Origin: Aquimarina sp040786285
Lineage (GTDB): Bacteria > Bacteroidota > Bacteroidia > Flavobacteriales > Flavobacteriaceae
Reading direction: 5' to 3'
Assembly (NCBI RefSeq): GCF_040786285.1
Contig: NZ_JBFMKQ010000002.1
Location: 186,001-250,000 of the forward strand
Length of the DNA stretch: 64,000 nt
The stretch's first letter is position 1; each line of letters opens with the position of its first letter. Below are positions 26,628 to 36,105 of this stretch, piece after piece. Under the pieces are notes generated by a model that did not search any database, was not told the DNA's origin, and saw only the letters and a program-made list of their open reading frames with translations. A program made the translations under genes and the position numbers.

Positions 26628-28148
26628 TTAGTTTTTTAGTAGTGACTCCTGTGTCATCGCATCTGGTTTATCAACCCCTATTAATTCTAAAATTGTAGGT
26701 GCAATATCTCCTAAAACACCATCTTTTATATTAATTTGATCATGGTCTATGAAGATAAAAGGAACAGGGTTGGTAGTATGTGCAGTATGCGAAGTGCCAT
26801 CTGGATTAATCATAGTTTCACAATTACCGTGATCTGCAATCAACAAAGTAGAATAACCATTTGCAAGTCCTGTGCTCACTACATCATGTACGCAAACATC
26901 AACAGCTTCACATGCTTTTATGGCAGCTTCCATTACTCCGGTATGTCCTACCATATCACCATTAGCAAAATTAAGGCAAACAAAATCTACCTCGCCTTTT
27001 TGTAATTCAGGAACCAAAGCATCTCTTAGTTCGTATGCACTCATCTCTGGTTTTAGATCGTAAGTGGCAACTTTTGGAGAATTTCGTAGAATTCTTGTTT
27101 CACCTTCAAAAGGTTCTTCTTGTCCACCAGAAAAGAAAAAGGTAACGTGCGGATATTTTTCGGTTTCTGCAATACGAATTTGTTTTTTTCCGGCTTTAGA
27201 TAATACTTCTCCTAGTGTTTCGGTTATATTTTCTTTATCATATACCACTTTGATGCCTTTAAAAGTGTCATCATAGTTAGTCATCGTTACATAATATAAT
27301 GGTAGTTTGTGCGTATTGTATTCGTGCATATCGTTTTGTGATAGCATTTCGGTAAGCTCTCTTCCACGATCTGTTCTGAAATTAAAGAAGATAACAACGT
27401 CATCTTCCTGTATGGTAGCTACCGGAGTATTATTTTCTTGTAGTAGTAGAGGTTTAATAAACTCATCGGTTACATTATCATCATAACTTTTCTGAATACT
27501 GTCTAGTGCATTTTCTGTAGTTTCTCCGATTCCGTTAACCAAGAGGTCGTATGCGAGTTTTACACGTTCCCACCTTTTATCTCTATCCATTGCATAATAT
27601 CGACCAATAACTGAAGCTAGTTTACCAGTGGTTTTTGACATATGTTCCTGGATGTCTTTGATATGCTTTTTACCAGATTTAGGGTCCACATCGCGCCCAT
27701 CGGTAAATGCATGAAGAAATATGTTTTCTAGCCCTTCAGAATTTGCCGCGCTAAGTAACCCTTTGATATGATTGATATGCGAATGAACACCACCATCACT
27801 TACTAAACCAAGAAGATGAACATTTTTACTATTTTTTTTAGCGTATTGAAATGCATCAATAAGTGCAGATTCATCTTTTAGCGTATCATTTTTAATAGCT
27901 AAATTAATCTTAGCCAAATCCTGATATACAATCCTACCGGCACCAAGGTTCATATGTCCAACTTCACTATTTCCCATTTGCCCATCGGGTAACCCTACAT
28001 GTAAACCATCTGTTCGCAAGGAAGCATTGGGATATTTGGTATATAAACTGTCGACAAAAGGAGTTTTTGCATTATCTATGGCAGAGACTTTAGGATCTGG
28101 AGACATACCCCATCCATCCAGGATCATCAAGATTACTTTCTTATTCAT
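26628..28148 (-). CDS. gpmI: 2,3-bisphosphoglycerate-independent phosphoglycerate mutase
   Basis: Glycolytic interconversion of 3- and 2-phosphoglycerate with two Mn2+. Length 506 is typical. Asp11 in the LDGWG motif and the phosphorylated Ser61 in GQMGNSEVGHMNLGAG are present. The C-terminal metal site ADHGNCETMINPDGTSHTAH and the domain motif FFNFRTDRGRELT are also visible. Expression should come from the promoter at 28219-28249. Confidence 0.97.
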   Translation of the reverse strand: MNKKVILMILDGWGMSPDPKVSAIDNAKTPFVDSLYTKYPNASLRTDGLHVGLPDGQMGNSEVGHMNLGAGRIVYQDLAKINLAIKNDTLKDESALIDAFQYAKKNSKNVHLLGLVSDGGVHSHINHIKGLLSAANSEGLENIFLHAFTDGRDVDPKSGKKHIKDIQEHMSKTTGKLASVIGRYYAMDRDKRWERVKLAYDLLVNGIGETTENALDSIQKSYDDNVTDEFIKPLLLQENNTPVATIQEDDVVIFFNFRTDRGRELTEMLSQNDMHEYNTHKLPLYYVTMTNYDDTFKGIKVVYDKENITETLGEVLSKAGKKQIRIAETEKYPHVTFFFSGGQEEPFEGETRILRNSPKVATYDLKPEMSAYELRDALVPELQKGEVDFVCLNFANGDMVGHTGVMEAAIKACEAVDVCVHDVVSTGLANGYSTLLIADHGNCETMINPDGTSHTAHTTNPVPFIFIDHDQINIKDGVLGDIAPTILELIGVDKPDAMTQESLLKN

Positions 28149-28617
28149 AAAATGTTCTTAATTAGAGTTTTTGGTTGGTTGTTGTTTAATAAAAATAATC
28201 TCAAAATGAGATAAGGCGCAAAGTTACAACTTCGAGAATAAGCTGGCAAAAAAGAGAGGTTATTCCTCTGTTGTATATGTGTTTTCTTAAGTTTATTAGT
28301 ACGCGGTTTTTATGAAACTATTAACGAATTTGTGTATGGAAGTTTAAGAATAGGTTATCCTTATGATTTCGCAGTAATTTTTATGAATAATGTAATTTAT
28401 TTGTGATGTAAAAAAATACGGAAAAAAAAGCCAATACGAAGTGTAGTGATTTAATTCCTAATGAATCAGCTGTTTAACGAAGTGTTTTTGGTTAAAAATT
28501 TTGTTATATAAAGGTTAAAGTTCTGTTATTTGAGTCTTTAAGTGTAACAAAACAGATGATTCATGGGTCTTATTTAATATGAACTAATAAGTTAATTAAT
28601 TTTTAAATTCATTCATC
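28149..28617. other. Intergenic region between divergent gpmI and ankyrin genes
   Basis: No coding sequence is supported. The left part holds the gpmI promoter. The remaining 350 bases are AT-rich and must contain the promoter of the ankyrin gene, but I see no clean TAnnTTTG there. Confidence 0.5.
28219..28249 (-). promoter_or_regulatory. Bacteroidetes-type promoter of gpmI
   Basis: On the minus strand a TTG (28247-28249) inside a T-rich run lies 20 bases before TAACTTTG (28219-28226). This is the full Bacteroidetes TTG-N20-TAnnTTTG arrangement and the best complete promoter in the window. Confidence 0.65.
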
Positions 28618-29001
28618 ATGAAAAAAACTTTGTTATTTACCCTAGCGGTTGTTCTTATTTCATCGGTAAGCTTCGCTACAGAAACTAGTAATGTGAATTA
28701 TGATAATCACAATTACGATCTTGTCACTGTACAAACCAGTCCATTTTGTATGGCTATTGTAAAAGGAGATACAGAAACTGTTAAAAAATTAATCGATTTA
28801 GGTAGCGATGTTAATAAGAAATCCAATGGGATGACTCCTTTAATGTTCGCGGCACGATATAATCGTGTAGATATTATTAAGCTACTTGTAGAAAAAGGTG
28901 CTAATATCAAAACTAAGGATAGCAAAGGGTATAATGCAATGAAATTTGCAAAATTATCCAATGCTAAAGAAGCTATAGCACTTCTAGAAGAATTATCGTA
29001 A
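28618..29001 (+). CDS. Exported ankyrin-repeat protein
   Basis: A signal peptide (LLFTLAVVLISSVSFA) is followed by 105 residues with about two and a half ankyrin repeats (AIVKGDTETVKKLIDLGSDVN, GMTPLMFAARYNRVDIIKLLVEKGANI, GYNAMKFAKLSNAKEAIALLEE). Small periplasmic ankyrin proteins are frequent in Flavobacteriia and presumably bind a protein partner; none is suggested by the neighbours. It stands alone and has its own terminator. Confidence 0.85.
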   Translation: MKKTLLFTLAVVLISSVSFATETSNVNYDNHNYDLVTVQTSPFCMAIVKGDTETVKKLIDLGSDVNKKSNGMTPLMFAARYNRVDIIKLLVEKGANIKTKDSKGYNAMKFAKLSNAKEAIALLEELS

Positions 29002-29031
29002 TAGATAGCCCTATATAGAGCTTATATTCGC

Positions 29032-29064
29032 AAAGCCTGGTTGTGTAAGCAATCAGGCTTTTTT
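29032..29064 (+). terminator. Intrinsic terminator after the ankyrin gene
   Basis: Stem AAAGCCTGGTTG / CAATCAGGCTTT with one G-T pair and a 6-base loop, followed by a T run. The reverse orientation could also serve the convergent M48 gene, whose stop codon it touches. Confidence 0.8.
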
Positions 29065-29827
29065 ATTTACTATATTCTCTGATGGCTTCGTTAATTTTTT
29101 CAATTCGATTTTCTGGATCAGGATGTGTACTCTGAAATTCTGGAGTACGATTGGGTCCGGCGGCAGCTTTTAAAATTTTCATCACACCTATCATTTCCTT
29201 TGGGTTATATCCTGAATTAATCATAAACAACACGCCCAGTTTATCACTCTCTAATTCATCATCGCGACCATTCCCTAATAGAACGTTTTGCCCGATACTG
29301 TTTACAATTCCTCCTGCATCTGCACCTACAGAAGCCCCCGTAGATATTGTTTTCCAGAAATCGTGCTCGGCAATTCTTTCGGCAGAATGCCTACCTAAAA
29401 CATGACCAATTTCATGCCCTAATACACCAGCAACCTGATCTTCGTTTTCTAGTTTAGATAAAAGCGCATAGGTGATAAATATTTGTCCGCCAGGCAATGC
29501 AAAAGCATTAATTGTATTGGGATCTGCAAGTAGATGAAACTCATATTTATATGGCGTCTGTTTAGCCATGCTCGAATTTACTAGCTTATTTCCGATCATA
29601 TCAATATAGCTTTGTAATTTTTGATCGGGGTAAAGGCCTCCATGTTGTTGCGCCATTTGTGGGGCACTTTGCAATCCAATTGCAATTTCTTGATCACTGG
29701 TCATATTAATATTTTGTACCCGATCTGTATACGGATTCAAGGTTTTATTGTTGCATTTTTTAAAAAATGCAAAAGCCACGATTGCTAAACCAATTAATAT
29801 CCGGATTTTTAAGCCACCACGTCTCAT
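29063..29827 (-). CDS. M48 family metalloprotease, membrane or periplasmic
   Basis: The start chosen is MRRGGLKIRILIGLAIVAFAFF at 29827; the frame is open a further 29 codons but would then cross a transcription terminator. The 254-residue protein has the zinc motif HEIGHVLGRHSAE and the third-ligand region DELESDKLGVLFMINSGYNP, with STHPDPENRIEKI near the end. This is the BepA/LoiP-like family that degrades misassembled outer-membrane proteins. The N-terminal hydrophobic stretch would anchor or export it. Confidence 0.9.
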   Translation of the reverse strand: MRRGGLKIRILIGLAIVAFAFFKKCNNKTLNPYTDRVQNINMTSDQEIAIGLQSAPQMAQQHGGLYPDQKLQSYIDMIGNKLVNSSMAKQTPYKYEFHLLADPNTINAFALPGGQIFITYALLSKLENEDQVAGVLGHEIGHVLGRHSAERIAEHDFWKTISTGASVGADAGGIVNSIGQNVLLGNGRDDELESDKLGVLFMINSGYNPKEMIGVMKILKAAAGPNRTPEFQSTHPDPENRIEKINEAIREYSK

Positions 29828-29863
29828 GAAAATATAATTAGGATTAATATTTAAAGTTAAGAA

Positions 29864-29916
29864 ATAAAAAAGTTGCTTACTAATAAAATGTTTAAAACAC
29901 TTTTTAGTAAGCAACT
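29864..29916 (-). terminator. Intrinsic terminator of the CAP-domain gene
   Basis: A perfect 13-base inverted repeat (AGTTGCTTACTAA / TTAGTAAGCAACT) with a 20-base loop, followed on the minus strand by a run of six T. It sits between the CAP gene and the M48 gene and supports the downstream M48 start. Confidence 0.78.
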
Positions 29917-29983
29917 ACTAGAGGTGTCGTTCTTAATTATCGAACGAAATTAGTGCTAACTAGCATAGTTGAGTTTGCATAGT

Positions 29984-30484
29984 TTAGCGATAAAAAATTT
30001 GTGTATAGTAATAACTTCCATTTTGATCTTTTATGGCAGCAATACCTATATGTGTATAATCACCTTCAATATTTTCTCTATGTCCAGTACTATTAAGCCA
30101 TGCAGTCATTACCGATTGTGCAGATGTTTGTCCTGCAGCAACATTTTCTGCAAATCTCGTGGCATTTTCATTTTCTTGTAATGTTGCGAATTTTGAGTCA
30201 CGATTATCATGACTAATACGACCTTGGCCAATCATATATCGTGAATGTTCTGCAGCTAATGCATCTGCAGTATTATTTTTTTCTAAAACAGGTAGGCCTT
30301 GGCTTAATCGATGTACATTAACTAACGTGAATATTTCATCGGTAATAGAAACTTCACTCGGTGTATCAACGGGTTGGTCGGTATTGCCTTGTGGTATTAT
30401 CGGCTGTGCATCATCATTTGAACAAGAAAATGTAATAATGGATAGCACAAAAATGCATAAATAGTGTGTTAAAGTAGTTTTCAT
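29984..30484 (-). CDS. CAP (SCP/PR1) domain lipoprotein
   Basis: A lipoprotein signal ends at IITFSCSNDD. The CAP domain follows with AAEHSRYMIGQGRISHDNR, FAENVAAGQTSAQSVMTAWLNS and GHRENIEGDYTHIGIAA, the signature motifs CAP1 and CAP2. This is the YkwD-like bacterial family of exported proteins with unclear activity. A Met two codons upstream (30490) is equally possible as start. It is transcribed alone and ends in the hairpin at 29864-29916. Confidence 0.88.
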   Translation of the reverse strand: MKTTLTHYLCIFVLSIITFSCSNDDAQPIIPQGNTDQPVDTPSEVSITDEIFTLVNVHRLSQGLPVLEKNNTADALAAEHSRYMIGQGRISHDNRDSKFATLQENENATRFAENVAAGQTSAQSVMTAWLNSTGHRENIEGDYTHIGIAAIKDQNGSYYYTQIFYR

Positions 30485-30537
30485 TATCATGGGGTTTTCG
30501 ATTATATAACTAAAATAGAATTATTTTAGTATTTAGA

Positions 30538-31263
30538 TTACAATAATTCTGGATTAATATCAGAAATGTTTTCTTTAATGTATAAATCAATGAAATCTTT
30601 GGTAAAAAAATCACTTCCTAATAAGTTAACTTCTTTGAGTTCATTGGTAATATCAAGTTTTTGATAGGCTTTGAGCATAGGGATAGAGAGTGGGGCATAG
30701 GAGTAATGCCAAGGTTCATACTTAAAACCTTTCCTATCTTTTTTGTCTGTATAGACTAGTTTAAACCCAAATGAATTGGCATGTACATCCATCCATTCCT
30801 TGAATTTACAGAATGGTCCATTACCTTCAAAATTTTCTGCAAGAAGTAACCCTTTGGGTTGGGGTGCATTGCCATCTACGATATCGATATCGGTACCCCA
30901 ATGATGTCTTGATGTCCCTGGAATTGTGGAATATTCTATGATTTTTTTAATGGCGTCAATAGGAGATAATCCTTCTGTGGTGAATTTTTTGTATTTACGT
31001 TCCCAAATTCGATTTTGATGAGCATAATTTCTATAGCTCGAAACCACTTTTATTTTAAATCCACTTTTCGAAGCTTCTGCTTTCATTCTTAAAAAGGCAT
31101 CATACGCTTCTTTTCTGAGTTTGAATCCCTCACCGTATAGCAAGGGATTTCCTTTACCCATTAAATCTTCTTTTGAGAATTCTGATTGTGATATAGAAAA
31201 TGAGGATAATGAAAGTCCTAGAACTCCCAAAGCACTAATTTCCATGAAATCTCGTCTCAACAT
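30538..31263 (-). CDS. D-alanyl-D-alanine carboxypeptidase family protein (M15B, VanY/LdcB-like), possible Tat substrate
   Basis: The zinc-binding motifs of the M15B family are clear: SRHHWGTDIDIVDG and YEPWHYSYAP. The upstream segment SSYRNYAHQNRIWERK is also typical. The N-terminus MLRRDFMEISALGVLGLSLSSFSIS has a twin-arginine motif, suggesting Tat export into the periplasm, where it would trim peptidoglycan peptides. The 241-residue length is normal. It follows the ClpP paralogue gene by 38 bases. Confidence 0.88.
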   Translation of the reverse strand: MLRRDFMEISALGVLGLSLSSFSISQSEFSKEDLMGKGNPLLYGEGFKLRKEAYDAFLRMKAEASKSGFKIKVVSSYRNYAHQNRIWERKYKKFTTEGLSPIDAIKKIIEYSTIPGTSRHHWGTDIDIVDGNAPQPKGLLLAENFEGNGPFCKFKEWMDVHANSFGFKLVYTDKKDRKGFKYEPWHYSYAPLSIPMLKAYQKLDITNELKEVNLLGSDFFTKDFIDLYIKENISDINPELL

Positions 31264-31301
31264 AAAGTTTTGATTAAAAATATATTTTTGGTAGCGAAAT
31301 C

Positions 31302-31850
31302 TTATTTTAAGATTCCATCAACAATACCATATGCTAGTGATTCATCTGCATCCATCCAATAATCACGATTGAAATCTTTTAATACTTTCTCCATATCCAG
31401 TCCACAGTTGTCTGCAAGAATCTGCGCGCTCAATTCTTTGGTTTTAAGAATTTCGGCTGCCTGAATCTCAATATTCGAAGCCTGACCTCTGGCACCACCA
31501 CTAGGTTGATGAATCATTACTTTAGCATGCGGTTGTATAAACCTACGTCCTTTTTCGCCTACACTAAGAAGGATAGACCCCATAGAAGCTGCTAGTCCCG
31601 TACATATAGTAGATACGGGGCTTTTTAAGCTTTTTATGGTGTCATACATCGCAAATCCAGACGTAACATATCCACCAGGACTATTGATGTACAGTTTAAT
31701 TTCTTTATCACTTATCATATCCAGGTACATGAGCCTGTCAATAACATGCTTCGCCGATTTATCATCTACCTGACCCCAAAGGAATACACTACGCTCTTCT
31801 AAAAATTTTTTATCGATCAGATCCTGTATTTTTCCTGATTTTTCTTTCAT
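31302..31850 (-). CDS. clpP: ClpP-family serine protease subunit (probable second ClpP)
   Basis: Catalytic triad Ser89 (GLAASMGSIL), His114 (HAKVMIHQPSGG) and Asp163 (NRDYWMDADES) are all present. The protein is 182 residues, shorter at the N-terminus than housekeeping ClpP, and has no ClpX or tig next to it. That suggests a paralogue rather than the tig-clpP-clpX copy. It would need a Clp ATPase partner. The symbol applies to the family only. Confidence 0.88.
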   Translation of the reverse strand: MKEKSGKIQDLIDKKFLEERSVFLWGQVDDKSAKHVIDRLMYLDMISDKEIKLYINSPGGYVTSGFAMYDTIKSLKSPVSTICTGLAASMGSILLSVGEKGRRFIQPHAKVMIHQPSGGARGQASNIEIQAAEILKTKELSAQILADNCGLDMEKVLKDFNRDYWMDADESLAYGIVDGILK

Positions 31851-31907
31851 TCTTATGATTTTATATTTTTTTAAGAATTCTTTACATCTTTGAGATAAAT
31901 GTATAAT

Positions 31908-31915
31908 TATTTTTG
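31908..31915 (+). promoter_or_regulatory. Probable -7 element of the GNAT gene
   Basis: TATTTTTG matches TAnnTTTG, 14 bases before the start codon, with a TTTG 16 bases upstream of it (shorter than usual spacing). Confidence 0.38.
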
Positions 31916-31929
31916 CAGAAAAGCATCAT

Positions 31930-32355
31930 ATGGATTTAGCATTTCACAAAATTTTAAAAGAGGACTTTCCTGTATCTCTTCCGTTAATTCAAAAACTAAT
32001 GAACAATCAATTTTCAGATGAAGTTTTAATGGAGCGGTTTGCCGAAATGTTTGATCAGAATTATGAATGTTGGGGAGTGTATCTAGACGAAAAACAGATT
32101 GGAATATTTGGTTTATGGTTTATGACAAGGCACTATGTAGGTCGTTCTTGCGAGCCTGATCATGTGTATATCGATGATACTTACCAAGGAAAGGGTATAG
32201 GGAAGAAGGTATTTGCATGGATATATGAGTATGCAAAGAGTAAAGGTTGCGAAACTTCAGAATTAAATAGTTATGTTTCTAATTATCCTTCTCATAAATT
32301 TTATTTAAATGAAGGTTACGAAATATGGGCGCATCATTTTGTGAAGAAGCTTTAG
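31930..32355 (+). CDS. GNAT family N-acetyltransferase
   Basis: A 141-residue single-domain protein. The acetyl-CoA loop is DDTYQGKGIGKKVFAWIYEYAKSKGCE with the preceding strand PDHVYID; the C-terminal segment NSYVSNYPSHKFYLNEGYEI is typical of GNAT enzymes. The substrate is unknown. It is convergent with the large secreted protein gene, 8 bases away. Confidence 0.88.
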   Translation: MDLAFHKILKEDFPVSLPLIQKLMNNQFSDEVLMERFAEMFDQNYECWGVYLDEKQIGIFGLWFMTRHYVGRSCEPDHVYIDDTYQGKGIGKKVFAWIYEYAKSKGCETSELNSYVSNYPSHKFYLNEGYEIWAHHFVKKL

Positions 32356-32363
32356 TTCTTCAA

Positions 32364-35300
32364 TTAATTTGATTTTACCCGAAACGTAATATTTCTATTG
32401 GTAACGATACTACCTGCTCTAACGGCATAGATGCTTCCAAATTCTGAAGTAGTATTAGATACAGTTGCTGTGGCCGTTATGATACTACCTGCTGGTATTG
32501 CAGAAGGTAATGTAATCATGAAATCAAACCTATTAGTGGTATCTGTGTTTCCATCAACATCGTTATATGTCGAAGATGCGGCACTATTATCTGCACCAGA
32601 TCCTTCTATTGCAGACCCAATAAATACTTGCCCCTCGCCATAATCTCGAGAAACTCCCCCAATTTGATTATTTCCGGCAACGGCTGTTCCTTGATCAATA
32701 TCGGTTAAGAAAAACTCAACGATTGCACCTGCACCAACCCATCCTATAACTCGTATCCTACCTCCAGCAACGGCGGCAGATTCTATAATCGGAAAATTGA
32801 GACGGCCATTCGGACCAGTATCTCCATCGCCACTGTCATTTATAGTAACACCATCATCATTAATATCAATTCCTAACGATAAATTAGTTGCCGATCCATT
32901 ATTATAAATCGAATTTTGAGAGATCAAGTTACCAGAGGTTGTTCCACCAGTGATTACAATTCCTGATCCATTGTTGGTATTAATTATATTGCTAGAAACA
33001 GAGGAGTTACTTGCATTTAATCTAATACCAGAATCATTATTGCATCCTGCATTTTGACCAGACGTCGTTATGGTATTATCTGTAATAGTAACAGTTCCGG
33101 CGGTGTGATTAATGCCGAAAGCCCCGGCATTTTCGATTAAGTTATTTTGTATTTCAATCAGAGTGCCACCGCTTACTCGAATATTGCTGCTATTATTGCA
33201 TGTGTTACTACCATTAGCTGTTAGATGATTTAATGTTATAGAACTGGTTGGGGTATCGTTGTTATTTACTCTAATCCCCCTAAGTCTAGTTTGAGCAATA
33301 TAATTTTCGGTAATGGTAGAAGTTCCGCCATTTATTCGAATTCCATTTCTTGTATTTCCTACAAGGGTACCAATTGCATTTGTGCCCACTATATTGGCCT
33401 GTACGGTTATGCCAGTTCCCGAGGTTACCCGTATCCCATCTCCACTATTTCCATTGGCAAATGCTGCTATGTTTCTTACGGTGGCATTGTTGGCTTGTAT
33501 ATCAATAGCATACCCATTTCCATCTCGTTGTACCTGTATTTCGGGTAAATCATAGGCTGGCAAAGTAACCGATGTAGTACCTACGGTAGTGCCGCCAGAA
33601 CCAATGGTTCCAGTATTTGTGTTTCCAGAATATGCAGTCTGTGTTCTTCCATCTATTTTGGTATTGGCACCTGTTATTGCAGATAAATTTATAGTTGTTA
33701 AGATATCAAAATAACCATCGGTAGTATTGTATCTGGGGTCTGTTGTTCTTCCTAAAGGATCGGTATTTGTCGGAATCATAAATATTGAGGTGTCTTCTCC
33801 AGCATTAGGATCCAGGGTGATATCATTTGGGTGTGCTTCAATATCCAATCCTGTTTCATCTAGATTGTTAGCATTGAGAATGAATTGTTCTAGTGATCCT
33901 TGTCCGTCTTCATTGGTGTTAACGATCGTGTTGAAATTAAAACCAAAATCCAAATCCACGGCACCTTCTCCACTAATAGAAACAGAAGAAAGGGTTTGCG
34001 CTCCTGCAGGTAAGGGGTCCCCTATAGTTGTTACTGCTCCGGGATCTTCATTTAAAGGGTTTGCTCCACCCACTTCATTGGCTACATCACTTAATGTGCT
34101 GGCTGTGTAATTTCTTCTAAAAGTTTGTATGGGTAAACAGGTTGTACAAGCTGTTCCTCCTCCTCTTGTTGATCTAACGGTGTTGTTGACTACTCTAACG
34201 GTATAATCACCATCGGCCATTCCAGCAAAAACATACTCTCCAGTACTATCTGTGGTAGCAATTAACTCAAGGTTTCCAGAACTATCATATAATTCTACTG
34301 TGGCATTTTCTATAGGAGCACCCGAAGAGGTTGCAAGATCGCGTCCTGATCCTCCTGGGTAGTTAACATCTTCATAGACATTGCCCACAATCAAATTACT
34401 GGTAACTTTTATCGCTACAGCGTTAAGTATAACAATATCACCGCCTACATCAACATTTGTAGTTACACTTGTATCTCCTACTGCAATAAGAGAAGCAATA
34501 TTATAAGTATCTAAATCTAAACCATAAGAAGTTGTGTTATTTACTGTAGTTCCTGTGGTATTGTCAAAAATGGTAGAATTAAACGGATTTTCTGTAAGAC
34601 CAATATTGTCTCCATCACCTTTTAAAGAAACGGGAGTTGGATTTAAACTGGTGGTTATAGATATATCTTCACCTCCAGAAAAAGCTTGATCTCCTTCCCA
34701 ACTTAGCACAGATGTTTTAGCCCCGGCACTACTAATAGCAAAGAAGTTATCTATGGTAAAACTAGTATTTGCATTTTGCAACCCGTTAAATCCGTTATAT
34801 AAATTAATTCGGGAAGCCGGGAGTGACGGTTCTGTATAAAATATCATCAGGCTCCATCCGCCTAGTGTAGTAGAGCCACAAAAGAAACCTGTATTGTTTG
34901 TGTTGTCCACATTTAAATCGCTAAAGTTGTATGTATTCGCAGAAGGATCGGGAATACCTTGTATGATCGAGGTTACATCACTCACCATTCCAAAAAATGA
35001 TATTTGACTCACAGCATATTGATTAACTACGTCTGCGGTTACATTTTGCCCTTCAAAAGTAACGTTAGTATCTACAGTATAGTTGGAATGTGCCCAGAAT
35101 AAGTATGCTTTTTCAATGGTGGCACCTGCAGGAATTGGAGTTGTTAATGTATTTGATGAAGCCGTAGTGATTGCACAAGGGTCGGTATCACTAGTTCTTA
35201 AAGTTCCGCCAGAGACTGCATAATCATAGTACCCGTTAAATTGATCAAATATGGTGAGTGGAGGATTTTGGGTCACAGAGGTGTCAAAAACCGAAAACCC

Positions 35301-35717
35301 TATTAATCTTGGACTTGCGCCATTTGCTAAATCCTCATCGACAACCAAAACTCCATCTACAAATACGCGTATACTCGATGCTCCATTCCATCCATCGTTA
35401 AAAGAATCAAAAAGAATTAAGTTATACCCTCCATAATTTAGGACTACAGAGCCTGTATTGGTATACGAAAGATCTTGATTCGTAGTTTGATTACATGTTG
35501 GGGCTCCAAGCCCTCCGACACAATCGGTATAAAAAATTGTAGCATTGTCTATACTTCGAATTTGAGCAGCATTTTCTTCAGCAAAATTGGGCCATGTAAC
35601 TTCTATACTTACGGTGGCTGTTTGAGAGTATATTTGAAAAATAGGAAATAGTAAAAGAACCAGAACAAGACCTTTTTTTCTAGATATACTCCCTATATAA
35701 CTTTTTGTACTAAACAT
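32364..35717 (-). CDS. Large secreted multidomain protein with SdrD-B-like and beta-helix regions
   Basis: An 1117-residue exported protein (signal LVLVLLLFPIFQIYSQ). In order: an N-terminal strand-rich region of about 150 residues; a DUF3344-like region (about 195-440) with ATIEKAYLFWAHSNY and SLMIFYTEPSLPASRINLYNGF; an SdrD-B-like fold (about 441-515) with GNVYEDVNYPGGSG and TDSTGEYVFAGM; and a right-handed beta-helix of PbH1-like repeats (about 700-960). It has no T9SS sorting domain that I recognise but ends in VTNRNITFRVKSN, nearly the same tail as the protein at 37262. Probably a surface or extracellular adhesin-like protein. Confidence 0.8.
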   Translation of the reverse strand: MFSTKSYIGSISRKKGLVLVLLLFPIFQIYSQTATVSIEVTWPNFAEENAAQIRSIDNATIFYTDCVGGLGAPTCNQTTNQDLSYTNTGSVVLNYGGYNLILFDSFNDGWNGASSIRVFVDGVLVVDEDLANGASPRLIGFSVFDTSVTQNPPLTIFDQFNGYYDYAVSGGTLRTSDTDPCAITTASSNTLTTPIPAGATIEKAYLFWAHSNYTVDTNVTFEGQNVTADVVNQYAVSQISFFGMVSDVTSIIQGIPDPSANTYNFSDLNVDNTNNTGFFCGSTTLGGWSLMIFYTEPSLPASRINLYNGFNGLQNANTSFTIDNFFAISSAGAKTSVLSWEGDQAFSGGEDISITTSLNPTPVSLKGDGDNIGLTENPFNSTIFDNTTGTTVNNTTSYGLDLDTYNIASLIAVGDTSVTTNVDVGGDIVILNAVAIKVTSNLIVGNVYEDVNYPGGSGRDLATSSGAPIENATVELYDSSGNLELIATTDSTGEYVFAGMADGDYTVRVVNNTVRSTRGGGTACTTCLPIQTFRRNYTASTLSDVANEVGGANPLNEDPGAVTTIGDPLPAGAQTLSSVSISGEGAVDLDFGFNFNTIVNTNEDGQGSLEQFILNANNLDETGLDIEAHPNDITLDPNAGEDTSIFMIPTNTDPLGRTTDPRYNTTDGYFDILTTINLSAITGANTKIDGRTQTAYSGNTNTGTIGSGGTTVGTTSVTLPAYDLPEIQVQRDGNGYAIDIQANNATVRNIAAFANGNSGDGIRVTSGTGITVQANIVGTNAIGTLVGNTRNGIRINGGTSTITENYIAQTRLRGIRVNNNDTPTSSITLNHLTANGSNTCNNSSNIRVSGGTLIEIQNNLIENAGAFGINHTAGTVTITDNTITTSGQNAGCNNDSGIRLNASNSSVSSNIINTNNGSGIVITGGTTSGNLISQNSIYNNGSATNLSLGIDINDDGVTINDSGDGDTGPNGRLNFPIIESAAVAGGRIRVIGWVGAGAIVEFFLTDIDQGTAVAGNNQIGGVSRDYGEGQVFIGSAIEGSGADNSAASSTYNDVDGNTDTTNRFDFMITLPSAIPAGSIITATATVSNTTSEFGSIYAVRAGSIVTNRNITFRVKSN

Positions 35718-36105
35718 TGTATAGCAATTTGTATCGCACCTTTTGCTATAGCCAATACTATTACATATGGTTGGATGATATGCATAGTAGTAAGGTATAG
35801 AAAAGCACGTTTTCTAATGTATTTTTAAATAATATAGGGGTAATTAGTAAGTAAGAATTTCTGTTGACTACAATTTTGACGATTAGGTATCAACTATGGT
35901 TCAAAGATAAATAAATATATTGTCATTACCGTTGAGGGAAACCGTAATTACAGGGATTATTTCAAAAAATAATGTTTTTTGCGTAAGGGGTAAATAGTAT
36001 TATTTTTGACTTTTATATCCTGTAAAATGATTTTTGAAGGGTGTTTTCATGTCATTATAGATAGTTTTACATATCTAAAAACAATAATATTAGTGTAGAA
36101 TGAGG
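35718..36105. other. Intergenic region, no gene seen
   Basis: 388 bases between two large minus-strand genes. It is AT-rich, with no ORF with codon structure and no clear hairpin terminator. It presumably contains the promoter of the gene at 32364-35717, which is therefore a separate unit from the operon upstream. Confidence 0.5.

Noticed and set aside
29828..29914. Longer N-terminus of the M48 protease
   Set aside because: The extension crosses a hairpin terminator and lacks any conserved sequence; the downstream Met starts a proper signal or anchor segment.
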